Assembly (NCBI RefSeq): GCF_001274535.1
Contig: NZ_CP012410.1
Span: 903,126-967,125, forward strand
Reading direction: 5' to 3'
Length of the DNA: 64,000 bases
DNA from: Leptotrichia sp. oral taxon 212
Lineage (GTDB): Bacteria; Fusobacteriota; Fusobacteriia; Fusobacteriales; Leptotrichiaceae
Below the pieces are notes generated by a model, which worked only from the letters and a program-made list of their open reading frames with translations, made no database searches and was not told the origin of the DNA. Positions 18,600-27,831 of this stretch are shown in pieces. The translations under genes were made by a program, and so were the position numbers. Each line of letters opens with the position of its first letter. Positions within the stretch are counted from its first letter, which is position 1.

Positions 18600-20084
18600 A
18601 TGGCAATAGAATTACAGAAAAAGTATGATTTATTTATTGACGGGAAATGGGTACCTTCTTCTGATGGGGGTACATTAAAGGCATACAGTCCTTCTACAGG
18701 GGAAGAACTGGCACTTATTTCAGAAGCGACAGCTGAAGATGTTGATTTAGCAGTAAAAGCTGCAGAAAAAGCATTTGAAAGCTGGAAAAAAACATCTCCG
18801 ATTGAACGACAGGATATCCTGTTAAAAATTGCTGACATAATTGATAAAAATAAAGATTTTTTAGCGGCAGTGGAAAGCATGGACAATGGAAAACCGATAA
18901 GAGAAACTTCTTTTGCTGATATTCCACTGGGAGCGGATCATTTCAGATATTTTGCAGGAGCAATAAGAAGTGAAGAAGGAACTTCAAAAATGCTTGATGA
19001 AAATACATTAAACCTTATATTGAGAGAACCTATAGGGGTAGTTGGACAAATTATACCATGGAATTTCCCATTCCTTATGGCTGCATGGAAACTGGCTCCG
19101 GCTCTTGCGGCAGGATGTACAGTGGTGTTAAAGCCTTCAAGTCACACATCACTTTCAGTACTTGAACTGATGAGACTTATAGCAGATGTAGTTCCAAAAG
19201 GTGTAATTAATGTTGTAACAGGAAGCGGTTCAAAATCAGGAAATTATATGTTGAAACATAATGGATTTAAGAAACTCGCATTTACAGGATCAACTGCAGT
19301 AGGACAGGATGTATATTCAGCAGCATGTTCATTAATGATTCCAGCAACATTGGAGCTTGGAGGAAAATCTGCAAATATATTCTTTGAAGACTGTGACTTA
19401 GATATGGCAATGGATGGAGCACAGCTAGGAATACTATTTAATCAGGGACAGGTATGTTCTGCAGGTTCACGTATATTTGTTCAGGATACAATTTATGATA
19501 AATTTGTTGAAAGACTAAAAAATGTATTTGAAAAGGTTAAAGTAGGAAATCCTCTGGATCCTTCCACACAAATGGGATCTTTAATATATGAAAGACATTT
19601 GAAAGATGTACTTAATTATGTAGAAATAGGTAAAAAAGAAGGAGCACGTCTAGTTACAGGAGGAACAAGAATAGAAGATGGAGACCTTAAAAATGGATTC
19701 TTTGTAAGACCTACAATTTTTGCAGATGTAACAAATGATATGAGAATTGCACAGGAAGAAATTTTTGGCCCGGTAGTAGTAGTGGAAAAATTCCATAGTG
19801 AAGAAGAAGTTATAAAAGCTGCAAATGACAGTATATATGGTCTTGGAGGAGGAGTGTTCACTCGTGACCTTAACTGTGCAATCCGTGTTTCAAGAGGAAT
19901 TGAAACAGGACGTGTGTGGGTAAATACATATAACCAGTTCCCTGCTGGAGCACCTTTCGGAGGATATAAACAGTCAGGAATAGGACGTGAAACTCACAAA
20001 GTTATATTGGAACACTATACTCAAATGAAAAATATTCTTATTAATCTAAATGAAAAACCATCTGGATTCTACGAAACAGAATAG
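18600..20084 (+). CDS. NAD(P)-dependent aldehyde dehydrogenase
   Basis: This 494-residue cytosolic enzyme oxidises an aldehyde to the acid. It has the cofactor segment PWNFPFLMAAWK, the FTGSTAVGQ glycine motif, the general base in LELGGKSANIFF, and the catalytic cysteine in NQGQVCSAGSR. The late motifs EIFGPVVVV and PFGGYKQSGIGRE are intact. Length is that of the classical ALDH family. It appears to be a single-gene unit between a terminator and the palindromic repeat, with its own promoter. The aldehyde cannot be named from sequence; acetaldehyde is one option. Confidence 0.9.
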   Translation: MAIELQKKYDLFIDGKWVPSSDGGTLKAYSPSTGEELALISEATAEDVDLAVKAAEKAFESWKKTSPIERQDILLKIADIIDKNKDFLAAVESMDNGKPIRETSFADIPLGADHFRYFAGAIRSEEGTSKMLDENTLNLILREPIGVVGQIIPWNFPFLMAAWKLAPALAAGCTVVLKPSSHTSLSVLELMRLIADVVPKGVINVVTGSGSKSGNYMLKHNGFKKLAFTGSTAVGQDVYSAACSLMIPATLELGGKSANIFFEDCDLDMAMDGAQLGILFNQGQVCSAGSRIFVQDTIYDKFVERLKNVFEKVKVGNPLDPSTQMGSLIYERHLKDVLNYVEIGKKEGARLVTGGTRIEDGDLKNGFFVRPTIFADVTNDMRIAQEEIFGPVVVVEKFHSEEEVIKAANDSIYGLGGGVFTRDLNCAIRVSRGIETGRVWVNTYNQFPAGAPFGGYKQSGIGRETHKVILEHYTQMKNILINLNEKPSGFYETE

Positions 20085-20098
20085 TTAATAAAAAATGA

Positions 20099-20339
20099 AA
20101 AAGGCTATATTAGGGAGAAATATAAATATAATATACGAAAACTATATTGATTCATTTATTAAAATTTCACTGATATAAAACTGTCATTTATTAAGAAAAA
20201 GGTAAAATTCACCTGAAAAATCAGGCTGTTACCTTTTTCTAAATTCATTTCCAGTTTTAAATTATGAAATTTCAAATAACTCATCAATATAGTTTTCTTA
20301 ATTATTTTACTATTTATCTACTGGAGTAAGCCTTTTTCC
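20099..20339. repeat. Long imperfect palindrome, copy B, with outer stem
   Basis: The core (20137-20297) has perfectly complementary ends, GAAAACTATATTGAT and ATCAATATAGTTTTC, and inner arms AGAAAAAGGTAA and TTACCTTTTTCT. An outer pair GAAAAAGGCT (from 20099) and AAGCCTTTTTC (ending 20339) also matches. It fills most of the gap between the aldehyde dehydrogenase and HAD genes. The sequence is related throughout to copy A at 13.3 kb. No coding potential is seen. Confidence 0.8.
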
Positions 20340-20429
20340 TTTTTTATAGACTGTCCGCTATGGACTATCTAACTTGTTTTTATTGGTTTTATAGTATATA
20401 ATATAAAAAGTGAAAATAGGGTGATATGT

Positions 20430-21167
20430 ATGGAAAGAAATATAGCGGCATTTTTTGATATTGATGGGACGATTCATAGAAATTCATTGCTCATTGAGCA
20501 TTTTAAGCTTCTTGTGAAATATGAATATATTAATGTGATGTCATGGGAAGGAAAAGTTAAGGAAAAATTTTCCAAATGGGAAAGCAGAACAGGAGATTAT
20601 GATGATTATCTTGAAGAACTTGTAGAAATTTATGTGGAGGCACTTAAAAACTTCAGTAAGGCTGACATGGATTTTCTTGCAAAAAGAGTTATAGAATTAA
20701 AGGGTGACAAGGTTTATAAATATACTAGGGACAGACTCCTGTATCATACAAAAAATGGACATGAAGTAATTATTATTTCAGGAAGTCCGGATTTTCTTGT
20801 GGGAAAGATGGCTGAAAAATGTAATGTAAGAAACTATACTGCTTCAAAATACCTGACTGATGAAAATGGTATTTTTACTGGAGAAGTGATACCTATGTGG
20901 GATGCCAAGAGTAAGAAAAAAGCTATTGCCGAATACTGTGAAAAATATGATATAGATTTAGAAAAGTCTTACGCATATGGTGATACAACAGGAGATTTTA
21001 CAATGTTTAAAAAAGTTGGAAATGCAATAGCAATAAATCCTGCGAGAAAATTACTTGAAAAAATAAAAAAAGATAAGGAATTAAAGGAAAAAGTAATGAT
21101 TGTAGTTGAAAGAAAAGATGTTGTATATAAATTTAAACCTGATGTTGAAATTGTATCAAATATATAA
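20430..21167 (+). CDS. HAD-family phosphatase (HAD-IB, SerB-like)
   Basis: This soluble HAD hydrolase of about 245 residues has the nucleophile motif FFDIDGTI near the N-terminus, a helical cap insert, the Ser motif IIISGSPDFLV, and the late motif AYGDTTGDFTMFK. The layout matches the HAD-IB group that includes phosphoserine phosphatase-like and lipid phosphatases. The ATG at 20430 is preferred over the GTG at 20421 because AGGGTGAT precedes it at a good distance. The substrate is unknown. It lies 37 bases before the dehydrogenase gene and is probably cotranscribed with it. Confidence 0.8.
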   Translation: MERNIAAFFDIDGTIHRNSLLIEHFKLLVKYEYINVMSWEGKVKEKFSKWESRTGDYDDYLEELVEIYVEALKNFSKADMDFLAKRVIELKGDKVYKYTRDRLLYHTKNGHEVIIISGSPDFLVGKMAEKCNVRNYTASKYLTDENGIFTGEVIPMWDAKSKKKAIAEYCEKYDIDLEKSYAYGDTTGDFTMFKKVGNAIAINPARKLLEKIKKDKELKEKVMIVVERKDVVYKFKPDVEIVSNI

Positions 21168-21204
21168 AATTATAATATAAATTTAGAAGAAGGATGATAT
21201 TCTT

Positions 21205-22179
21205 ATGGAAAAAAAACTTAAAATAGTCTTTCTGGATAGAATAACAGCAGGACCGATTGAACTTAAAGAAAGATTTTCAAAATATGGAGAGTACATTGAA
21301 TATGATGATACGAATCCGGAGAAAATTGTCGAAAGAATAAGTGATGCAGATGTAATAATAACAAACAGGATTAAGTTGAGAAAGGAGCATTTTGAAAAGG
21401 CTCCTAAATTAAAGCTGATTCTTATAACAGCTACAGGATTTAATCATATTGACATAGAAGGTGGAAATGAAAAAGGAATAAAAACTGCCAATGTATCAGA
21501 TTATTCTACAAATTCAGTGGCACAGCTTGCAATCACTTATCTGCTGAATGAGCTGACCCCGATAACAGAATATAGTAAAGAAGTGAAGAATAACAAATGG
21601 CTGGATATAACTATTCCTGAATTTCAAAGTTATCCTGTGAACGATGCTGAAGGGAAAATTCTTGGAATAGTTGGATTTGGAACTATTGGGAAAAAGGTAG
21701 CGGCAATAGCGGAAATTTTGGGAATGGAAGTAATGATTGCAAAAATTCCCGGAAGAAATTATGATGAAAATAAACCTCAAAATATTCATGAAAAAAGATA
21801 TGATTTAGATGAAGTACTTGAGAAATGTGATATTTTAACACTTCATACGCCTTTGACAGAATTAACAAGGAATTTGATAAATCTTGAAAGAATGAAGAAA
21901 ATGAAAAAAAGTTCGATAATATTGAATTTGGCAAGGGGTCCTGTTATAAATCAGGAAGATCTATATTTTGCACTGAAAAATAAAATAATAAAGTCAGCAG
22001 CAATTGATGTTACCAGTGTTGAGCCGATTGAAAATGATTCCAAACTGTTTGAGCTGGAAAATCTTCTTATAACACCGCATATAGCATGGAAATCTGAAAA
22101 AAGTTTAATAAGACTCATGGATAATGTGGAAAACAATCTTAAAATGTTTCTTGAAGGGAAACTGGAAGGTCTGAAGTAA
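21205..22179 (+). CDS. D-isomer-specific 2-hydroxyacid dehydrogenase
   Basis: This 324-residue NAD-linked enzyme reduces a 2-keto acid or oxidises a D-2-hydroxyacid. The nucleotide site GFGTIGKKVAA is at about residue 155. The catalytic Arg lies in LNLARGPVIN, and the catalytic Glu and His lie in the SVEPIE and LITPHIAW segments. The pattern is closest to glycerate/hydroxypyruvate-type members, but the substrate cannot be fixed. GAAGGATGAT lies upstream of the ATG. It fits a short operon 20.4-23.4 kb. Confidence 0.87.
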   Translation: MEKKLKIVFLDRITAGPIELKERFSKYGEYIEYDDTNPEKIVERISDADVIITNRIKLRKEHFEKAPKLKLILITATGFNHIDIEGGNEKGIKTANVSDYSTNSVAQLAITYLLNELTPITEYSKEVKNNKWLDITIPEFQSYPVNDAEGKILGIVGFGTIGKKVAAIAEILGMEVMIAKIPGRNYDENKPQNIHEKRYDLDEVLEKCDILTLHTPLTELTRNLINLERMKKMKKSSIILNLARGPVINQEDLYFALKNKIIKSAAIDVTSVEPIENDSKLFELENLLITPHIAWKSEKSLIRLMDNVENNLKMFLEGKLEGLK

Positions 22180-22216
22180 GGGTTAATGAATAATAATTGG
22201 AAGAGGTGAATAAAAA

Positions 22217-22861
22217 ATGTTTTCAAATACATTTAGTGGAATAAAGCTTGAATTTGATGGGCTTTATTATGGCGGGAATTATGAGATAGAAATTTTTTCT
22301 GATGGAAGATTTTATTATTCATATATTGAAAATGATTCCATAGAAATAAAAAAAGGATCATTCCAGGTAACTCAGAAGGAAGTAATGATTTTTGAAGAAA
22401 TGATGGAATATTTTGAATTTTTAAAAACCCAGAGAAACTATATGGTAAGTGAGTACGGATTTGGCAATGGAGTACTTGTAATTCAGAAAAAAAATGGAAG
22501 AGAAGAGAAAATACGTTCAGGTAAGGAAATGATGTTTGAATATGCTAAAATTCTGATTGACAAATACACTGTAAAATCAAGACAGATATTTTTGCTGGAT
22601 ACATACCTTGTAGGAATAAAATATATAAGAAATTTCAATATTAAAATGAAGTATGCAAATGTATTGGATCTTTTCAGGGAGTTTAATGGAGCTTCATTAA
22701 ATCTGGTGGCAGTATACAATGAAAATAAAGAAAGAGTAGGATATCTTCCAAAGGAACAAAGTGAGATAATAGCAAGACTTATTGATTCAGGGAAAAAGAT
22801 GATAGCGATTCCTATTCCCTTTGATGGAGAAGTTGCATTGAAAATTTATCTGGTAGATTAA
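22217..22861 (+). CDS. HIRAN-like domain protein
   Basis: This is a 214-residue cytosolic protein. Its first 110 residues are a beta-rich region without a known name. Residues 130-210 resemble a HIRAN domain: the run LVGIKYI, then SLNLVAVYNENKERVGYLP, then EIIARLIDSGKKM, matches the family pattern of a strand-rich DNA-end-binding fold. HIRAN domains often accompany helicases, but none is next to it. GAAGAGGTG precedes the start, 37 bases after the dehydrogenase gene. Confidence 0.6.
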   Translation: MFSNTFSGIKLEFDGLYYGGNYEIEIFSDGRFYYSYIENDSIEIKKGSFQVTQKEVMIFEEMMEYFEFLKTQRNYMVSEYGFGNGVLVIQKKNGREEKIRSGKEMMFEYAKILIDKYTVKSRQIFLLDTYLVGIKYIRNFNIKMKYANVLDLFREFNGASLNLVAVYNENKERVGYLPKEQSEIIARLIDSGKKMIAIPIPFDGEVALKIYLVD

Positions 22862-22888
22862 AAATATAAATTAAAAAAAGGAGTCAGA

Positions 22889-23431
22889 ATGAAAAAAATA
22901 TTATTTGTTTTGATTATACTGGCAAGTTTTTTAGGATTTTCAGAAAATTTTGAAAAATATTATAGAGAGTTTATAACAAATAACAATTTTAAAACGTATA
23001 TTACAAATGAAAGGACATTTGTTTACGATACAGATGAACCGTATGATTCGAGAAAGCTTGAGAAAATGCCGGTCCGTATAGTTCTGCATGTGCTTCCTGT
23101 TGAAGATGGAAAATATGTGATAGCTTATTCATACATATTTATTGATGAAAAATATATAGATTCAAAAGGATATCCTTTATTTGACAAAATAAATGACTAT
23201 ACAGAAGATGCAGATATCAGGGATTATGGATTCAGTCCTAAAATTGATACAAAGCATCTTAATTTAATGGCAAATTATGAGATAATGGGAACAGGAGAGA
23301 TGGAAAAATTACTGAAATCATCAAATGCAAAAGAGTATGATCTTTTTAAGGATAAAAAACTGCTAAAATATCTGAGATATTTTGACAGATATCTGGGTTA
23401 TGAAGGAGAAGACTGGTGGCCATCATATTAA
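22889..23431 (+). CDS. Exported protein of unknown function
   Basis: This is a 180-residue protein with a clear signal peptide (MKKILFVLIILASFLGFS) and no lipobox Cys. The mature part is acidic and rich in Tyr and Asp, with no recognised domain. AAAAAGGAG precedes the ATG 27 bases after the HIRAN-like gene, so the two are probably cotranscribed. It is likely periplasmic. Confidence 0.55.
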   Translation: MKKILFVLIILASFLGFSENFEKYYREFITNNNFKTYITNERTFVYDTDEPYDSRKLEKMPVRIVLHVLPVEDGKYVIAYSYIFIDEKYIDSKGYPLFDKINDYTEDADIRDYGFSPKIDTKHLNLMANYEIMGTGEMEKLLKSSNAKEYDLFKDKKLLKYLRYFDRYLGYEGEDWWPSY

Positions 23432-23443
23432 ATTATTTTACTG

Positions 23444-23472
23444 TTGCGAAAATATTACAAATCATATATAAT
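23444..23472 (+). promoter_or_regulatory. Promoter of the P-type ATPase gene
   Basis: TTGCGA (23444-23449) and TATAAT (23467-23472) are 17 bases apart, 37 bases before the start codon. The gene following is a single transcription unit. Confidence 0.7.
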
Positions 23473-23508
23473 AGTGAGATAATAAAATAGAAAGAGGTGG
23501 AATAAAAT

Positions 23509-26196
23509 ATGTGGTTTACAAAATCACAGGAAGAAGTACTGAAAGAACTGAATGTAGATTCTAAAACGGGACTGACAACAGAAGAAGTAAATAAAAGACT
23601 TGAAAAATATGGCCAGAATAAATTAAAGGGGAAACCTAAAAAAAGTTTATTTCAGCTATTTTTAGGGCAGCTTCAGGATGTACTTATTTATGTATTGATT
23701 GGAGCGGCGGCAATTAATATAATTGCTCATGGACTTGAAGGAGTGACAGATGCAATAATCATACTTGCAGTTGTACTTATAAATGCAGTTGTAGGAGTAG
23801 TTCAGGAGTCAAAAGCTGAAAAAGCATTGGAAGCATTGCAGCAGATGACAACACCTAAAAGTGCCGTAAGACGTAATGGAGAAGTTATAGAAATAAATTC
23901 AGAGGATTTAGTTCCGGGAGATATAATAATAATTGATGCCGGACGTTTTATACCGGCTGATATAAGACTTATTGAAAGTGCAAATTTACAGATAGAAGAA
24001 TCTGCATTGACAGGGGAGTCTGTTCCGAGCGAAAAAAATGCTGACTTTATAACGGAAGATATTAAAATACCGGTAGGGGATAAGGAAAATATGGCATTTA
24101 TGTCTACAATGGCGACTTATGGAAGAGGAGAAGGAGTTGTTGTAGCAACTGCGATGGAGACGGAAATAGGAAAAATAGCTAAAATACTTGATGAAGATGA
24201 AAATACACTTACTCCGTTACAGGTGAAACTCGATGAACTTGGAAAAACATTAGGATACATGGCAATGGTCATTTGTGCCCTTATATTTGTAATAGGACTT
24301 CTACAGGGAAGAAACTGGGTAGATATGCTAATGACAGCAATAAGTCTTGCAGTTGCAGCAATACCTGAAGGACTTGTAGCAATAGTTGCGATAGTTCTTT
24401 CCATGGGTGTAACAAGAATGTCAAAAATAAATGCCATCGTAAGAAAACTTCCAGCTGTAGAAACTCTTGGAGCAGTAAATATAATATGTTCAGATAAAAC
24501 AGGAACATTGACGCAAAATAAAATGACGGTTGTAAAAATTTATACTCCTGACAATTTGAGGGAAATTCCATCAGAAGGAAGAGATTTCGAAGCAAATAGA
24601 GATGAAAAAGAACTGATAAGATCATTTGTCCTATGTTCAGATGCATCGATTGATAGCGGACAGGATATAGGGGATCCTACAGAAGTTGCATTAGTTGTAC
24701 TGGGAGACAGGTTCAATCTTGAAAAAAATACATTGAATACAGAATATAAAAGAGTAGGTGAATTTCCTTTTGATTCAGACAGGAAATTAATGTCTACGCT
24801 GAATGAAGAAGAAGGAAAATACAGAGTTCATACTAAAGGTGCCATTGACAATATTCTTGTTAAATCTGACAGAGCCCTTGTGAATGGCAATATTGTTCCG
24901 TTAACTCAGGAAATGAAAGATAAGATATTAAAAGCTGCCGAAGAAATGTCTGACTCTGCTTTAAGAGTTTTAGGAGTAGCATTTAAGGATACTAAAAGCG
25001 TAATTTCATCAGAAGAAATGGAGAAAAATCTTGTTGTAGTAGGAATTGTAGGAATGATAGATCCTCCGAGAACAGAAGTTAAAGACTCAATTTCAGAAGC
25101 TAAAAAAGCAGGAATAACTCCGATTATGATAACAGGGGATCATAAAAATACTGCTGTTGCCATTGCAAAAGAACTTGGGATAGCAACAGATATAAATCAA
25201 AGCCTGACTGGAGCAGAAATAGATGAAATTCCGGATGAGCAGTTTGCAAAAGAGATAAGTAGATACAGAGTATTTGCAAGAGTTTCCCCTGAACATAAGG
25301 TTAAGATAGTAAAAGCATTTAAAGAACAGGGAAATATAGTTTCAATGACAGGAGATGGAGTAAATGATGCACCATCATTAAAATTTGCTGATATAGGTGT
25401 AGCGATGGGAATAACAGGAACTGATGTTTCAAAAGGTGCAAGTGACATGATTCTTACAGATGATAACTTTACTACTATTGTTCATGCAATAGAAGAAGGA
25501 AGAAATATTTATAACAATATTAAAAAGACAATAATGTTCCTTCTGTCATGTAATCTTGGAGAAGTAATATGTGTATTTATTGCAACAATGTTCAACTGGC
25601 CATTACCTCTGGTCCCTATACAGTTATTATGGATTAACCTTGTAACTGATACATTACCTGCAATTTCATTGGGAGTGGATCCGGGAGATAAAGATGTAAT
25701 GAATAAGAAACCGAGAAATCCTAAAGAAAGTTTTTTTGCAGAAGGTGCAGGATTTAGGGCAATAATAGCAGGAATACTTATTGGAGCTTTAACTTTGACC
25801 GCATTTTATATAGGTGTTAAGGAACATGGGTTTGCAGTCAATGAAGTGATTGGTAATAAAAGCGAAGAAGCTTTAAGTGCGTTAACATATGGAAGAACAA
25901 TGGCATTTATAGTACTTACTGTCTCCCAGCTGTTTTATTCACTCACTATGAGAAATAGTAAAAAAACAATATTTGAAGTAGGATTCTTTAAAAATAAATT
26001 CCTGATTTTATCAATAATAACAGGAATAATTTTACAGGTAGGACTGACATCAATATCTGGAATTGCAGCAATATTCAAAGTTACACAATTATCGTTTGCT
26101 GATTGGGATATAGTGTTTATATTTGCTCTAATACCATTTTTAGTAAATGAGATAATAAAAGTTGTCTCAAGAAGAAAAAATAATCAACTTTCATAA
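23509..26196 (+). CDS. Calcium-type P-type ATPase (P2 family)
   Basis: This is a membrane pump of 895 residues that uses ATP to move cations, most likely Ca2+. It begins with a cation-ATPase N-terminal domain (TGLTTEEVNKRLEKYGQN). Next come the actuator motif ALTGESVPSEK, the phosphorylated Asp in CSDKTGTLTQNKM at about residue 329, the hinge TGDGVNDAPSLKFAD, and a C-terminal membrane domain. The ion-site segment VAAIPEGL in TM4 is typical of SERCA-like bacterial pumps. AGAGGTGG precedes the start. Mn2+ or another ion cannot be excluded. Confidence 0.9.
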   Translation: MWFTKSQEEVLKELNVDSKTGLTTEEVNKRLEKYGQNKLKGKPKKSLFQLFLGQLQDVLIYVLIGAAAINIIAHGLEGVTDAIIILAVVLINAVVGVVQESKAEKALEALQQMTTPKSAVRRNGEVIEINSEDLVPGDIIIIDAGRFIPADIRLIESANLQIEESALTGESVPSEKNADFITEDIKIPVGDKENMAFMSTMATYGRGEGVVVATAMETEIGKIAKILDEDENTLTPLQVKLDELGKTLGYMAMVICALIFVIGLLQGRNWVDMLMTAISLAVAAIPEGLVAIVAIVLSMGVTRMSKINAIVRKLPAVETLGAVNIICSDKTGTLTQNKMTVVKIYTPDNLREIPSEGRDFEANRDEKELIRSFVLCSDASIDSGQDIGDPTEVALVVLGDRFNLEKNTLNTEYKRVGEFPFDSDRKLMSTLNEEEGKYRVHTKGAIDNILVKSDRALVNGNIVPLTQEMKDKILKAAEEMSDSALRVLGVAFKDTKSVISSEEMEKNLVVVGIVGMIDPPRTEVKDSISEAKKAGITPIMITGDHKNTAVAIAKELGIATDINQSLTGAEIDEIPDEQFAKEISRYRVFARVSPEHKVKIVKAFKEQGNIVSMTGDGVNDAPSLKFADIGVAMGITGTDVSKGASDMILTDDNFTTIVHAIEEGRNIYNNIKKTIMFLLSCNLGEVICVFIATMFNWPLPLVPIQLLWINLVTDTLPAISLGVDPGDKDVMNKKPRNPKESFFAEGAGFRAIIAGILIGALTLTAFYIGVKEHGFAVNEVIGNKSEEALSALTYGRTMAFIVLTVSQLFYSLTMRNSKKTIFEVGFFKNKFLILSIITGIILQVGLTSISGIAAIFKVTQLSFADWDIVFIFALIPFLVNEIIKVVSRRKNNQLS

Positions 26197-26246
26197 ATAT
26201 AAAAATTAATTTATAATTAATTATAGACAAAAAGCAATATTTATAC

Positions 26247-26274
26247 TTGACAAATCAAAAAAATATAATACAAT
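26247..26274 (+). promoter_or_regulatory. Promoter of the HU gene
   Basis: A consensus TTGACA (26247-26252) is followed after 16 bases by TACAAT (26269-26274). This fits the high expression expected for a histone-like protein. Confidence 0.75.
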
Positions 26275-26338
26275 ATACTATATAGCTTCAAGGCTATAAT
26301 ATCAGTTTAAGTACAATTAATAACAGGAGGACAGTAGT

Positions 26339-26626
26339 ATGTCAAAAAAAGAATTTGTGGAAGCTTATGCAAAAGCTACAGGAGAAACTAAAAAAAGAGC
26401 TGAAGAATTAGTAAATGAATTTTTAGGAACAGTTGAAAAATCATTAACTAAAGGAAATAGTGTTCAATTTGTTGGTTGGGGAACTTTCGGAGTTCAAAAA
26501 AGAGCGGCAAGAAAAGGAAGAAATCCTCAAACTGGAAAAGAAATCAAAATAGCTGCTAAAAAAGTAGTTAAGTTTAAAGTTGGAAAAAAATTAGCTGATA
26601 AAGTAGCTGCTTCAAAAGGAAAATAG
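26339..26626 (+). CDS. hup: HU-family DNA-binding protein
   Basis: HU compacts and bends DNA in the nucleoid. The 95-residue protein shows the helical N-terminus (KEFVEAYAKATGETKKRAEELVNEF), the GWGTFGVQKRAARKGRNPQTGKEI beta-arm segment in two parts with the conserved RNP turn, and the C-terminal FKVGKKLADKV. Length and residues match standard HU. AGGAGG precedes the start. It has its own promoter and terminator. Confidence 0.95.
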   Translation: MSKKEFVEAYAKATGETKKRAEELVNEFLGTVEKSLTKGNSVQFVGWGTFGVQKRAARKGRNPQTGKEIKIAAKKVVKFKVGKKLADKVAASKGK

Positions 26627-26655
26627 AAATAATTTAAATTTAATAAGAAAAATAG

Positions 26656-26694
26656 AAAACTGTTTCGAAATAAAGATTTTGGAACAGTTTTTTC
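26656..26694 (+). terminator. Terminator after HU
   Basis: AAAACTGTTTC (26656-26666) pairs with GGAACAGTTTT (26681-26691) and is followed by more T residues. The stem shares CTGTTTC with the terminators near 7.0 and 55.3 kb. Confidence 0.85.
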
Positions 26695-26749
26695 TATCAT
26701 GAATTAAGAAATTGAATAGTAATATTTAATATATGAATAATAACATATA

Positions 26750-26799
26750 TTGCTTTAAATAAAAAAAAATGTTATTATTATACTAATCAAAAATTAGTA
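26750..26799 (+). promoter_or_regulatory. Promoter and operator candidate of the ABC importer operon
   Basis: TTGCTT (26750-26755) and TATTAT (26773-26778) are 17 bases apart. Just downstream lies a perfect palindrome, TACTAAT-caaaa-ATTAGTA (26781-26799), placed where a repressor would block transcription. AGGAGGAG follows before the start codon. No T-box or other riboswitch was seen in the short leader. Confidence 0.6.
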
Positions 26800-26819
26800 G
26801 GATAGTAGGAGGAGTAGGT

Positions 26820-27785
26820 ATGAAAAAGATATTATTATTAGTAAGCATTGCTATAATGCTTGTTTTAAGTTGTGGGAATGAAGTGAAGAAAAGTAGTGAA
26901 ACAGGAGGGGAAAAATCTAAGGACACTTTCAAGGTAGGAATTACTCAGATAGTTGCTCATCCTGCACTGGACAGTGCAAGGGAAGGCTTTAAGGATGCTT
27001 TTAAAGAATCAGGTCTAAAAGTCACTTTTGATGAAAAAAATGCTAATGGAGAAATTGCAACAGCAAATATGATTGCAAATAATTTTGTTACGGAAAAGGT
27101 TGATTTAATCTATGCAATAGCAACCAGCACGGCACAATCTGCAGCACAGGCAACAAATAAATTGCCAGTGGTATTTTCAGCCATTACTGATCCTGAAGCG
27201 GCAGGACTTATCAAGGAAAATGTAACAGGAATAAGTGACAGAGTAAATGTGAAGCAGCAACTGGAACTTCTGTTGAAACTTGACAGTAAAATAAAAAAAG
27301 TAGGTGTTATCTATAATTCTTCAGAACAAAATTCAAAGGTGCAGGTTGATGACCTGAAAAAGGCGGCATCAGAACTTGGAATAACAATTGTAGAAAAAAG
27401 TGTTACACAGGTAAGTGAAATTCCACAAGCTTCTGAAACTTTAGTAAAATCCTCAGATGCATTATATCTTCCAACAGATAATCTGGTAGCTTCTGTTATA
27501 AATCTTATTACTGAAAAGGCTATATCAGCTAAGAAAATAGCCTTTGGAGCTGAATCGGCCCATGTAAAAGGTGGAGCTTTGATAACACAGGGGATAGACT
27601 ATTATGAAATGGGAAAAGAAGCAGGAAAGATAGCTGTAGAAATATTGAAAAATGGTAAAAAACCATCTGAAATAAGCTTTAAGAAGATGAATTTAAATGA
27701 CATAGTAATAAATAATAAAACACTGGCAGCAATTGGAATAAGCTTGCCGGAAGATATAAAATCAAAAGCGAAAACAATAGAATAA
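26820..27785 (+). CDS. ABC importer substrate-binding lipoprotein (TrpX-like), first copy
   Basis: This 321-residue receptor has a lipoprotein signal with the LVLSCGN lipobox and a short polar linker. The two-lobe binding fold matches the COG2984 family (TrpX-like): FKVGITQIVAHPALD at the start, VVFSAITDPEAAGL, GVIYNSSEQNSKVQ, and ALYLPTDNLVAS later. It heads the operon. Members of this family in Firmicutes bind tryptophan or tyrosine, so aromatic amino-acid uptake is the working assignment. The copy at 27.8 kb is clearly homologous. Confidence 0.85.
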   Translation: MKKILLLVSIAIMLVLSCGNEVKKSSETGGEKSKDTFKVGITQIVAHPALDSAREGFKDAFKESGLKVTFDEKNANGEIATANMIANNFVTEKVDLIYAIATSTAQSAAQATNKLPVVFSAITDPEAAGLIKENVTGISDRVNVKQQLELLLKLDSKIKKVGVIYNSSEQNSKVQVDDLKKAASELGITIVEKSVTQVSEIPQASETLVKSSDALYLPTDNLVASVINLITEKAISAKKIAFGAESAHVKGGALITQGIDYYEMGKEAGKIAVEILKNGKKPSEISFKKMNLNDIVINNKTLAAIGISLPEDIKSKAKTIE

Positions 27786-27831
27786 ATACAGAATAGGGAA
27801 ATAAAATTTAAAAATTGAGTTGGGAGAAACT

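Noticed and set aside
26700-26819. T-box or other riboswitch before the tryptophan-type importer
   Set aside because: The leader after the promoter is about 40 bases, too short for a T-box, and no conserved motif was seen.
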